Assembly: GCA_029932495.1 (NCBI GenBank)
Contig: JAOZPY010000228.1
Coordinates: 1 to 5,303 of the forward strand
Length of the DNA: 5,303 nucleotides
Direction of reading: 5' to 3'
DNA from: Desulfobacterales bacterium
GTDB lineage: Bacteria; Desulfobacterota; Desulfobacteria; Desulfobacterales; JAFDCJ01
The notes beneath the pieces are model-generated. The model worked only from the letters and a program-made list of their open reading frames with translations. It ran no database searches and had not been told where the DNA came from. The translations under genes and the position numbers were made by a program. Shown one piece after another: positions 1 to 5,303 of this stretch. Each line of letters starts with the position of its first letter. Position 1 is the stretch's first letter.

Positions 1-987
1 ATCGATACGGTCCTTGGATGATTTGTTCCAGGGCATCTCCACCAGCCAGTCCAGGTAAGTGCGAACCACGGTGGATTCGGCTGATTCCGGATGCATCTGT
101 TCCAGCCGTTTCAGTTGGCGACGGGCTTCGCTCCGGGCTTCTTTGGGCATTCGGGCGCGTTTGATCTTCTTCTCATAGTCGTCCAGCTCCAGAGCCTTGT
201 CATCCTGTTCACCAAGTTCCCGGTAGATGGCACGCACCTGTTCACGCAGAAAATAATCCCGTTGATTCTTGGATATTTCATCCTTGACGTCGGATTGAAT
301 TTTCGCCTGCATAACGGACAGCTCGGCTTCACGCGACAGCAGATCATTGACTTGGCGCAGACGCTTCAGCGGATCGGTTATCTCAAGCAGTTTCTGGGAG
401 TCCTCGATTTTAAGCCTTAAATTCGAGGCCACCAGGTCCGCCAGTTTGCCCGGCTCTTCCACGCTTTGCAGCACCGTGGCAATCTCCCCGGTCATTTCGC
501 CACGCAGGGTCAGGATTTTTTCGCACTGTTCCTGGACATTGCGCATGAGGGCTTCAATTTCAAGGTTGACTTCTCCAACCGTTTGCTCGGCAATCAGTTC
601 GATCTTGACCCGGTACATGGAACGCTTGCGAACATAATTCACGATTTTTGCCCGGCTGAATCCCTGCACCAAAATCTTGATACCGCCGTCGGGAAGTCGC
701 ATCATTCGCAAAACACGCCCCACCGTACCGGTGCGAAATATTTCATCGGCATGGGGGTTTTCAATGGCCGGGTCTTTCTGGGTGGCCATAAACAAAAAGC
801 CTTCTTTTTCAACGGCTTCTTCCACAGCCCGCATGGATTTTTCACGGCCCACGAAAAGCGGCAGCAGCATGTCGGCAAAAACAACAACGTCGCGAACCGG
901 CATCAGGGGCAGTATCCCGGGGATATGGGCCTCCTTTTCATCGTCGGCAATGATACTGATAAGATCGTCTTTATCGGCTTCGGCCAT
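1..987 (-). CDS. lon: Lon-type ATP-dependent protease, N-terminal part (cut by window edge)
   Basis: Lon is a cytoplasmic AAA+ serine protease that unfolds and degrades misfolded and regulatory proteins. The first 329 codons are visible and open to base 1; family members are usually about 780-830 residues, so the ATPase (Walker A/B) and Ser-Lys protease domains lie outside the window. After a short acidic head comes the LON substrate-binding domain (about residues 22-215), starting with LPLMPVRDVVVFADMLLPL at 26-44. The family hallmarks YFLREQVRAIYRELGE (245-260) and MPWNKSS (318-324) follow, with a charged helical segment between them. The ATG at 987-985 is preceded by AGGAG with 5-nt spacing, which supports this start. 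It is transcribed divergently from the prepilin peptidase gene. Frame is intact as far as seen. Identity rests on direct motif recognition; whether this is the only Lon in the genome cannot be told. Confidence 0.96.
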   Translation of the reverse strand, partial: MAEADKDDLISIIADDEKEAHIPGILPLMPVRDVVVFADMLLPLFVGREKSMRAVEEAVEKEGFLFMATQKDPAIENPHADEIFRTGTVGRVLRMMRLPDGGIKILVQGFSRAKIVNYVRKRSMYRVKIELIAEQTVGEVNLEIEALMRNVQEQCEKILTLRGEMTGEIATVLQSVEEPGKLADLVASNLRLKIEDSQKLLEITDPLKRLRQVNDLLSREAELSVMQAKIQSDVKDEISKNQRDYFLREQVRAIYRELGEQDDKALELDDYEKKIKRARMPKEARSEARRQLKRLEQMHPESAESTVVRTYLDWLVEMPWNKSSKDRID

Positions 988-992
988 GAGTA

Positions 993-997
993 CTCCT
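993..997 (-). promoter_or_regulatory. Ribosome binding site of lon
   Basis: On the minus strand AGGAG lies 5 nt before the ATG at 987-985, a near-ideal Shine-Dalgarno arrangement. It fixes the start of the Lon reading frame. Confidence 0.8.
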
Positions 998-1024
998 GGT
1001 TTAGTTAAATAGGGTTAATTCTAG

Positions 1025-1052
1025 AACATAATACATTTATTTTTTTTGACAA
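1025..1052 (-). promoter_or_regulatory. Candidate sigma-70 promoter for lon
   Basis: Reading the minus strand, TTGTCA (1052-1047, 5 of 6 matches to TTGACA) is followed after 16 nt by TATGTT (1030-1025, 4 of 6 matches to TATAAT). This would give a short leader of about 30 nt before the lon ATG. A TATTAT hexamer at 1033-1028 is a better -10 by sequence, but its 13-nt spacing is too short. I saw no CIRCE element or obvious sigma-32 promoter. Prediction by eye only, in very AT-rich DNA where chance matches are common. Confidence 0.4.
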
Positions 1053-1075
1053 TATTTCTTTGCTTTTTTTATGAA
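1046..1075 (+). promoter_or_regulatory. Candidate sigma-70 promoter for the prepilin peptidase gene
   Basis: A perfect TTGACA (1046-1051) is followed after 18 nt by TATGAA (1070-1075, 4 of 6 matches); the TTATGA one base earlier gives 17-nt spacing. An AT-only run rich in T (1035-1047) sits just upstream and could act like an UP element. The transcript would start near 1082 and carry a leader of about 80 nt. The -35 box overlaps the -35 box of the opposite candidate promoter. Confidence 0.5.
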
Positions 1076-1096
1076 ACATGTAAAAATAGATAAGTA

Positions 1097-1136
1097 TTGC
1101 AGTTGGTTTCAGCGCCTTGCGCCACCCAACCGGCAA
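1097..1136 (+). promoter_or_regulatory. Imperfect hairpin in the prepilin peptidase leader
   Basis: Three nested complementary pairs form one long stem: TTGC (1097-1100) with GCAA (1133-1136), GTTGG (1102-1106) with CCAAC (1126-1130), and GCGC (1112-1115) with GCGC (1119-1122) around a CTT loop. That is 13 base pairs broken by two small internal loops. The structure lies between the predicted transcription start and the GGAG at 1150-1153, about 13 nt before it. There is no T-run after it, so it is not a simple terminator. Function unknown; it could affect mRNA stability or translation. It matches no riboswitch I recognise. Confidence 0.4.
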
Positions 1137-1149
1137 ATGAAAACGAAGT

Positions 1150-1153
1150 GGAG
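1150..1153 (+). promoter_or_regulatory. Ribosome binding site deciding a TTG start
   Basis: GGAG stands 8 nt before the TTG at 1162-1164. The next in-frame ATG is codon 17 (1210), which has no comparable site and would remove half of the first membrane helix. The site therefore favours initiation at TTG. Confidence 0.65.
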
Positions 1154-1161
1154 ACCTGGAC

Positions 1162-1947
1162 TTGCAACTGAATACATTTGTTTATCTGATCGAAATTTTC
1201 ACTTTTGTCATGGGCCTGTGCATTGGAAGTTTCCTGAATGTCTGCATCTATCGTCTGCCGAATTCACAATCCCTTGTCCGCCCCCGATCCACGTGTCCCC
1301 ATTGCAACACCGTAATCCGGTTTTACGATAACATCCCGGTGCTGAGTTACCTGTGGCTCAAAGGCCGCTGCCGGCATTGCGGAGCCGCCATCGCACTGCG
1401 CTATCCCATCGTGGAACTGCTGGGCGGGCTGTTTGCGCTGGGGACCTATCTCAAATTCGGCCTGACCATCGAAACGCCTATCTATTACATCTTCATTGCG
1501 GCCCTGCTGGTGGTAACCTTTATCGACCTGGATCATCGCATCATTCCAGACGTTATCACTCTTTCAGGAATACCGCTTTTTTTTATAGCCAGCTTTTTAT
1601 TGCCGAAAATAACCTGGACCCAATCCCTGCTGGGCATTCTGGTCGGCGGCGGCAGTCTTTTTCTGGTTGCCGGGACCTATCACCTGATCACCAAAAAAGA
1701 CGGCATGGGCGGCGGTGATATCAAACTGCTGGCAATGATCGGCGCCGTTGTCGGCTGGCAGGGAGTCCTGTTTACAATTTTTGCGTCTTCACTGCTGGGT
1801 ACCCTGGCAGGGCTGGCCGTTATGGTGCAGTCCCGTCAGGGGATGAAGCTGGCCGTGCCCTTTGGTCCCTTTCTGGCCATCGGCAGCATCATTTACCTTT
1901 TTTTTGGGACCCGGTTGATTACCCTGTACATCAACCTGCTCCGATGA
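1162..1947 (+). CDS. pilD: Type IV prepilin leader peptidase / N-methyltransferase (PilD/GspO family)
   Basis: This inner-membrane aspartic protease cleaves the leader of type IV prepilins and type II secretion pseudopilins and N-methylates the new first residue. At 261 residues it is close to the usual family length. The N-terminal helix (about 6-28) contains GSFLNVCIYRLP (22-33). The cytoplasmic loop has the zinc-type cysteine tetrad CPHC (45-48) and CRHC (70-73), followed by RYPIVELLGG (80-89). Catalytic aspartates are expected at D122, in FIDLDHRIIPD, and D186, in GMGGGDIKL; their 64-residue separation matches the family. Several further hydrophobic segments run to the C-terminus. The start is TTG, chosen for the GGAG 8 nt upstream and because it keeps the whole first helix. 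No pilus or secretion gene is adjacent, so it may serve substrates encoded elsewhere. PilD versus GspO cannot be separated from sequence alone. Confidence 0.93.
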   Translation: MQLNTFVYLIEIFTFVMGLCIGSFLNVCIYRLPNSQSLVRPRSTCPHCNTVIRFYDNIPVLSYLWLKGRCRHCGAAIALRYPIVELLGGLFALGTYLKFGLTIETPIYYIFIAALLVVTFIDLDHRIIPDVITLSGIPLFFIASFLLPKITWTQSLLGILVGGGSLFLVAGTYHLITKKDGMGGGDIKLLAMIGAVVGWQGVLFTIFASSLLGTLAGLAVMVQSRQGMKLAVPFGPFLAIGSIIYLFFGTRLITLYINLLR

Positions 1948-1987
1948 CCTCAACGTTGCATAAACAACATGACAAATCATGTCTAAT

Positions 1988-2011
1988 GGGGCATGAAGCC
2001 CTCGGATTTTT
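1988..2011 (+). terminator. Weak candidate terminator after the prepilin peptidase gene
   Basis: GGGC (1989-1992) can pair with GCCC (1998-2001) around an ATGAA loop, with a possible G-U closing pair (1988/2002). A TTTTT run follows at 2007-2011 after a 4-nt gap. The stem is short and the T-run is not directly adjacent, so termination may be partial or absent. If it does not work, the prepilin peptidase and phosphoesterase genes would be co-transcribed. Confidence 0.2.
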
Positions 2012-2033
2012 GCAAGATTAAGGATGTATTTCC

Positions 2034-2759
2034 ATGCGACTGGCGGTTATTTCTGATATCCACGGAAACTGGGAAGCCCTGCAACGTGTGTTGGACGATA
2101 TCGACAATTGCCGCGTGGATGCGATCATCAGCCTGGGAGACAATATCGGCTACGGCGCCGAACCCGAACGCGTGCTTGAGGAAATCCGGGCCCGCAACAT
2201 ACCATCCGTGCTGGGGAATCATGAACTGGCCGTCAATGACAGTGATTTCCTGAGTTGGTTCAATTCCCTGGCCAGCAAATCTGTCATGATGACCCGCGAT
2301 ATGCTCAGCCCGGCATCCATCGATTATATCGCACAATTAGAACCTTACCGAATCTCAAACAACTGCCTCTTTGTCCACGGTTTTCCACCGGACTCCTGCC
2401 TGACGTATCTGTTCCAGGTATCTGAAGATGAAAAAAAACAGGCACTCGAACAAATGCAGCAACGGCTGTGTTTTATCGGACACACGCACACCCTGGAGTT
2501 GTTGGTTTATAGCGAGCAGCTGCTGCAGTCCCATCCATTGCCCCGGGGTATCACCCGGCTGGAAGCCCCCAAAAAGTATCTCATCAACATCGGCAGCGTT
2601 GGTCAGCCCCGCGACGGCAGCCATCACGCCAAATACGTTATCTGGGATGTGCCGTTGGATACCGTTGAACTGCGCTATGTATCCTATGATATCGCTGCAG
2701 CAGCAGAAAAAATACTTGCAGCCGGCCTGCCCCGGGAACATGCCGACCGATTGTGGTAG
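2034..2759 (+). CDS. Calcineurin-like metallophosphoesterase (YfcE/MJ0936-like)
   Basis: This is a cytoplasmic two-metal phosphoesterase, most likely a phosphodiesterase or phosphatase; the physiological substrate is not known. All family metal-binding motifs are present: DIH (D8, H10), GDNIGYG (35-41, D36), GNHE (61-64, N62 and H63), VHG (H115) and GHTH (149-152, H150 and H152). The C-terminal NIGSVGQPRDG (185-195), typical of the Metallophos_2 subgroup, follows. At 241 residues with no signal peptide or membrane segment, it is a full-length stand-alone domain. The ATG is preceded by AAGGA (2020-2024) with 9-nt spacing. It lies 86 bp after the prepilin peptidase gene on the same strand and converges on the oxidoreductase operon. 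The catalytic site appears intact. The family is clear; the cellular role cannot be read from the context. Confidence 0.92.
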   Translation: MRLAVISDIHGNWEALQRVLDDIDNCRVDAIISLGDNIGYGAEPERVLEEIRARNIPSVLGNHELAVNDSDFLSWFNSLASKSVMMTRDMLSPASIDYIAQLEPYRISNNCLFVHGFPPDSCLTYLFQVSEDEKKQALEQMQQRLCFIGHTHTLELLVYSEQLLQSHPLPRGITRLEAPKKYLINIGSVGQPRDGSHHAKYVIWDVPLDTVELRYVSYDIAAAAEKILAAGLPREHADRLW

Positions 2760-2788
2760 CGAGGATAAAGTGGTGGGTATAAACCAAG

Positions 2789-3334
2789 CTAGGTTTTGAA
2801 TTCCTCACCCAGAGAGCTTCCCAGTTCGAGCGCCTGGCGGTTGATGTCCAGAAAATCCCGGGGGATGCGGGTCTCAAGAACTTTCATAATGGAGTCCTGA
2901 CTGACCAGCTTGGTCAGGCTGAGCACAGCCCCCAGCATGCAGATATTGAAAACGATGGGTTTGCCGATCTTTTCCATGACACTCTGGTACATGGGCAGCT
3001 CCAGCTGTCGGGCATCCACCTTGCGCTCGGTTTTCACATAGCGGGTGTCGGTAATCAGCAAACCGCCGGGACGGATGATGGTGAAAAATTTATTATAAGC
3101 CTGCTGGGTAAGGCAGATCAACACATTGGGTTGAATGACTTTGGGATAATGAACCGTTGAGTCCGAAATGATCACATCCGAACGCGTGGCGCCTCCGCGC
3201 GCCTCCGCACCGTAAGATTGGGACTGAACAGCATTCAGATCCTCGTAAAGCACAGCGGCCTCTGCGAGAATAATGGTGGCGGTGATCACTCCCTGGCCGC
3301 CGGAACCTGAAAATACCATCCTGCATCTTTCCAT
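2789..3334 (-). CDS. korC: 2-oxoacid:ferredoxin oxidoreductase, gamma subunit (KorC-like)
   Basis: Gamma subunit of a multi-subunit, TPP-dependent 2-oxoacid:ferredoxin oxidoreductase, which converts a 2-oxoacid plus CoA to acyl-CoA, CO2 and reduced ferredoxin. At 181 residues it matches the stand-alone gamma domain. The glycine-rich N-terminus FSGSGGQGV (8-16) and the signature SYGAEARGGATRSDVIIS (40-57) are diagnostic. It is the last gene of the operon. Its ATG follows the beta stop by 2 nt, with a GAAAGG ribosome site inside the end of the beta gene, which suggests translational coupling. Its stop is 29 bp from the convergent phosphoesterase stop. Substrate preference (2-oxoglutarate, branched-chain 2-oxoacids or another) cannot be settled here; the alpha-beta-gamma order resembles Kor/Vor operons. 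The symbol is by family resemblance. Confidence 0.9.
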   Translation of the reverse strand: MERCRMVFSGSGGQGVITATIILAEAAVLYEDLNAVQSQSYGAEARGGATRSDVIISDSTVHYPKVIQPNVLICLTQQAYNKFFTIIRPGGLLITDTRYVKTERKVDARQLELPMYQSVMEKIGKPIVFNICMLGAVLSLTKLVSQDSIMKVLETRIPRDFLDINRQALELGSSLGEEFKT

Positions 3335-3336
3335 AG

Positions 3337-4140
3337 TCAGCTGCCTTTCATCGCCCGATTTACGATTTTATCATACTCGGCGCAGTATTCCGGTTTTTCC
3401 TCCTGTACAAAAATACCACGCTCCATCAACATCGGGTTTTCCTTTTTGGCCTTCGAGCCGATGGGGGTTGTATTGTCCTTGAACCATCTGACCATGTCTG
3501 CGGCGTCGCCGGCTTTATTTTTTCGTCCGAAATAAGTCGGACACTGGGTTAAAATCTCCACCACGGAAAAGCCTTCATGTAAAATGGCCTGTCGGAGGAT
3601 ATCAGCCATTTGCTGGATATGGTAAGTGGTGGTGCGGGCCACGAATGTCGCCCCGGCAGCCCGGGACAGTTCAACAACATCAAAGCCACTGTCGATATTG
3701 GAAAAAGGTGCCGTGGTGGCCATGATGCCGGGACCCGAAAGGGGCGAGAACTGCCCTCCGGTCATACCGTAAATGCGATTGTTCATCACAATCGCCGTAA
3801 TATCAATATTGCGGCGGGCGGCATGAATAAAGTGGTTGCCCCCGATGGCCAGAGCATCGCCGTCTCCCATGGGTACGATAAGATTCAATTCCGGTCGGCT
3901 CATCTTCACACCCGTGGCAAAGGCCAGCGCCCGGCCGTGAATGGTATGCAGGGTGTGAAAATCTACATAACCGGTAATTCGGGCGGAGCACCCGATACCG
4001 GACACCATGACGATTTCGTTTTTGCTCATTCCTAATTTCTCAATGGCCTGCAGCAATCCGTTGAGAATCGTCCCGTGGCCGCACCCGGGGCACCACAGGT
4101 GTGGAAAAAATCGATCCCTCAGGTAATCTTTGATTCCCAT
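3337..4140 (-). CDS. korB: 2-oxoacid:ferredoxin oxidoreductase, beta subunit (KorB-like)
   Basis: Beta subunit carrying the TPP diphosphate/Mg site and the proximal [4Fe-4S] cluster. The cluster cysteines are probably C17 and C20 (WCPGC, 16-20), C51 (GIGCSAR) and C200 (TQCPTYFG). The TPP motif begins at GDGDALAIGGNH (92-103) and runs to the NN at 120-121, followed by IYGMTGGQFSP (123-133), as is usual for this family. At 267 residues it is a normal KorB length and far shorter than the fused pyruvate:ferredoxin oxidoreductases. The ATG lies 3 nt after the alpha stop, and a G-rich stretch in the end of the alpha gene can serve as its ribosome site. All key residues are present and the frame is intact. 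Substrate assignment to 2-oxoglutarate is inference from subunit architecture. Confidence 0.93.
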   Translation of the reverse strand: MGIKDYLRDRFFPHLWCPGCGHGTILNGLLQAIEKLGMSKNEIVMVSGIGCSARITGYVDFHTLHTIHGRALAFATGVKMSRPELNLIVPMGDGDALAIGGNHFIHAARRNIDITAIVMNNRIYGMTGGQFSPLSGPGIMATTAPFSNIDSGFDVVELSRAAGATFVARTTTYHIQQMADILRQAILHEGFSVVEILTQCPTYFGRKNKAGDAADMVRWFKDNTTPIGSKAKKENPMLMERGIFVQEEKPEYCAEYDKIVNRAMKGS

Positions 4141-4143
4141 TGA

Positions 4144-5292
4144 TCAAACCCCCTTTCCCCGGATCAGCCGCAAAATATTGAGGATGTCCTGGGGGGTGAT
4201 AAAAACCCCGTCAATGCGGTTGGCCAGAAATACATTTTCCGGCTGCTCAACGGCCAGCTTCACAGACTGGAGCATCTGGCCCATGTTCAGTTCAACAACG
4301 ATAACCGATTTGGCTCCGCGGCATTTTTCGCGCACAATGTCGGTGGGAAACGGCCACAGCGTTTGCAGTTCAAGCAGCCCGAGTTTTTCCCCCCTCAGGC
4401 GCCGGTTGTCTACCACATGGCGAGCGGAACGGGCGGCGGAACCGTAGGAAATCAATAAATGCTCCGCATCCTCGAGGTAATATTCTTTATAGCGGGCAAT
4501 CAGATTTGCGCGATTTTCCAGCTTATCCACCAGATGCCGCAGCAAGTCATGGGCCACCCGCGGCTCTGCGGAGGGAAATCCCCACATGTCGTGAACCAGC
4601 CCGGTCACATTATACCGGTGGACACCGCCAAAATCCGACATGGGAAGACGGCCGTCTTCTCGGGGCAGATAAGGGTGATAATCCACCCCTTCCTTGACCG
4701 ACGTCCGCAGTCGATCCACCAGGGGGATCTCGCCATTTTCAGGGATCACCAGCCGTTCGCGCATGTGAGCCACCACTTCATCGAACAGGAGAATGACCGG
4801 GGTCCGATAGGTCTCGGCCATGTTGAACGCCTCCACCGTCACGGCGAAGACATCCTGGTGGTTGGATGCGGTCATGGCAATAATGGAATGGTCGCCGTGG
4901 GTTCCCCAACGGGCCTGGTTGATATCCCCTTGGCTGCCATGGGTGGGAATTCCGGTGGAAGGCCCCCCCCGCTGAACATCGACGATGACACAGGGGATTT
5001 CGGCCATCACCGCATAGCCGAGCGCTTCCTGCATCAGTGAAAATCCGGGACCGCTGGTGGCTGTCATTACTTTGCTGCCGGTCAAAGAAGCTCCGATAAT
5101 AGCACACAGGGAGGAAATTTCATCTTCCATCTGAATGAACCGGCCACCTTTGCGCGGCAACCGTGCTGACAGCAGTTCGGCAATTTCGGTGGAAGGCGTA
5201 ATTGGATAACCGGCAAAAAAATCAAGCCCTGCATACAATGCCCCTTCCACACAGGCCTCATTGCCCTGAACAAATCTGATGGTCTCACTCAT
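4144..5292 (-). CDS. korA: 2-oxoacid:ferredoxin oxidoreductase, alpha subunit (KorA-like)
   Basis: Alpha subunit, which contributes the pyrimidine-binding half of the TPP site and the 2-oxoacid pocket. At 382 residues it matches stand-alone KorA/VorB-type alpha chains. The N-terminal domain (about 5-190) has GNEACVEGALYAGLDFFAGY (10-29) followed by PITPSTEIAE (30-39). Next come QMEDEISS (54-61, where E56 is the likely TPP-activating glutamate), SGPGFSLMQEA (80-90) and QRGGPSTGIPT (107-117). A transketolase C-like domain occupies roughly residues 285-370. The start ATG at 5292-5290 is preceded by AGGT with 7-nt spacing at the very edge. It is the first gene of the visible operon, 3 nt ahead of beta. 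A ferredoxin-like delta gene may lie just upstream, out of view. The operon promoter is also out of view. A 3-methyl-2-oxobutanoate (Vor) or other 2-oxoacid specificity is possible. Confidence 0.92.
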   Translation of the reverse strand: MSETIRFVQGNEACVEGALYAGLDFFAGYPITPSTEIAELLSARLPRKGGRFIQMEDEISSLCAIIGASLTGSKVMTATSGPGFSLMQEALGYAVMAEIPCVIVDVQRGGPSTGIPTHGSQGDINQARWGTHGDHSIIAMTASNHQDVFAVTVEAFNMAETYRTPVILLFDEVVAHMRERLVIPENGEIPLVDRLRTSVKEGVDYHPYLPREDGRLPMSDFGGVHRYNVTGLVHDMWGFPSAEPRVAHDLLRHLVDKLENRANLIARYKEYYLEDAEHLLISYGSAARSARHVVDNRRLRGEKLGLLELQTLWPFPTDIVREKCRGAKSVIVVELNMGQMLQSVKLAVEQPENVFLANRIDGVFITPQDILNILRLIRGKGV

Positions 5293-5299
5293 GGTAATA

Positions 5300-5303
5300 A
5301 CCT
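5300..5303 (-). promoter_or_regulatory. Ribosome binding site of the alpha subunit gene (at window edge)
   Basis: AGGT on the minus strand lies 7 nt before the ATG at 5292-5290. The motif may extend past the edge. Its presence supports the chosen start rather than a longer protein. Confidence 0.5.

Noticed and set aside
466..1008. 180-codon open frame on the plus strand
   Set aside because: Antisense shadow of the lon coding region. The opposite strand carries unmistakable Lon motifs and a good ribosome site, while this frame shows no family resemblance.
1035..1070. T-rich tracts in the divergent intergenic region as a possible terminator or origin
   Set aside because: No GC-rich stem precedes the T-runs and there are no repeated DnaA-type boxes. 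They fit better as AT-rich promoter DNA.
1071..1331. 86-codon open frame starting at an ATG that overlaps the candidate -10 region
   Set aside because: It has no ribosome site, begins within the predicted promoter, and overlaps the prepilin peptidase in another frame. Its translation resembles nothing recognisable.
1967..1982. Inverted repeat ACATGA-CAAA-TCATGT after the prepilin peptidase gene
   Set aside because: Perfect 6-bp arms, but AT-rich, with no T-run after it and no known operator resemblance. Too short to call a terminator or binding site.
2781..2796. Inverted repeat AAACC-AAGCTA-GGTTT spanning the gamma-subunit stop codon
   Set aside because: Considered as a bidirectional terminator for the convergent genes, but the 5-bp stem is weak and the T-run on the plus strand is only four bases. 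On the minus strand no T-run follows.
3610..4035. 141-codon open frame on the plus strand
   Set aside because: Antisense to the beta subunit gene, whose TPP and cysteine motifs lie in the same bases. No independent coding signal.
4459..5040. 193-codon open frame on the plus strand
   Set aside because: It lies wholly antisense to the well-supported alpha subunit gene. The translation is rich in His, Gly and Pro with no recognisable domain, as expected for the complement of a codon-biased gene.

Overview
The window reads as an ordinary stretch of chromosome from an anaerobic bacterium, most likely a Desulfobacterota (deltaproteobacterial) sulfate reducer or a relative. That guess rests on three things: a ferredoxin-dependent 2-oxoacid oxidoreductase operon, a Lon protease of deltaproteobacterial flavour, and a type IV prepilin peptidase with the full zinc-cysteine tetrad. 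It is inference from gene content, because no phylogenetic marker is present. There is no sign of phage, transposon, CRISPR array, tRNA or rRNA.

Layout: (1) 1-987, minus strand: the first 329 codons of a Lon-type ATP-dependent protease, running off the left edge before its ATPase and protease domains. (2) 988-1161: a 174-bp AT-rich divergent intergenic region. It carries back-to-back candidate promoters whose -35 boxes overlap on opposite strands, followed by an imperfect hairpin in the leader of the rightward gene. (3) 1162-1947, plus: a prepilin leader peptidase/N-methyltransferase (PilD/GspO family) starting at TTG. (4) 2034-2759, plus: a YfcE/MJ0936-like calcineurin-type metallophosphoesterase. 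(5) 2789-5292, minus: a tightly packed three-gene operon, read alpha (korA-like), beta (korB-like), gamma (korC-like), for a 2-oxoacid:ferredoxin oxidoreductase. It converges on the phosphoesterase gene with only 29 bp between the stop codons.

How the genes work together: the three oxidoreductase subunits form one enzyme that oxidatively decarboxylates a 2-oxoacid to an acyl-CoA with TPP and reduces ferredoxin, or runs in reverse to fix CO2. The small ferredoxin-like delta subunit expected in four-subunit enzymes is not in the window. The alpha gene begins 11 bp from the right edge, so delta may lie just upstream, outside view. Lon (protein quality control), the prepilin peptidase (type IV pilus or type II secretion) and the phosphoesterase have no evident shared pathway.

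I found no undescribed system. The points worth a second look are small: the shared-promoter architecture, the structured leader, the TTG start, an 8-G run in a conserved korA motif, and a 10-bp tandem repeat inside the korC signature motif.
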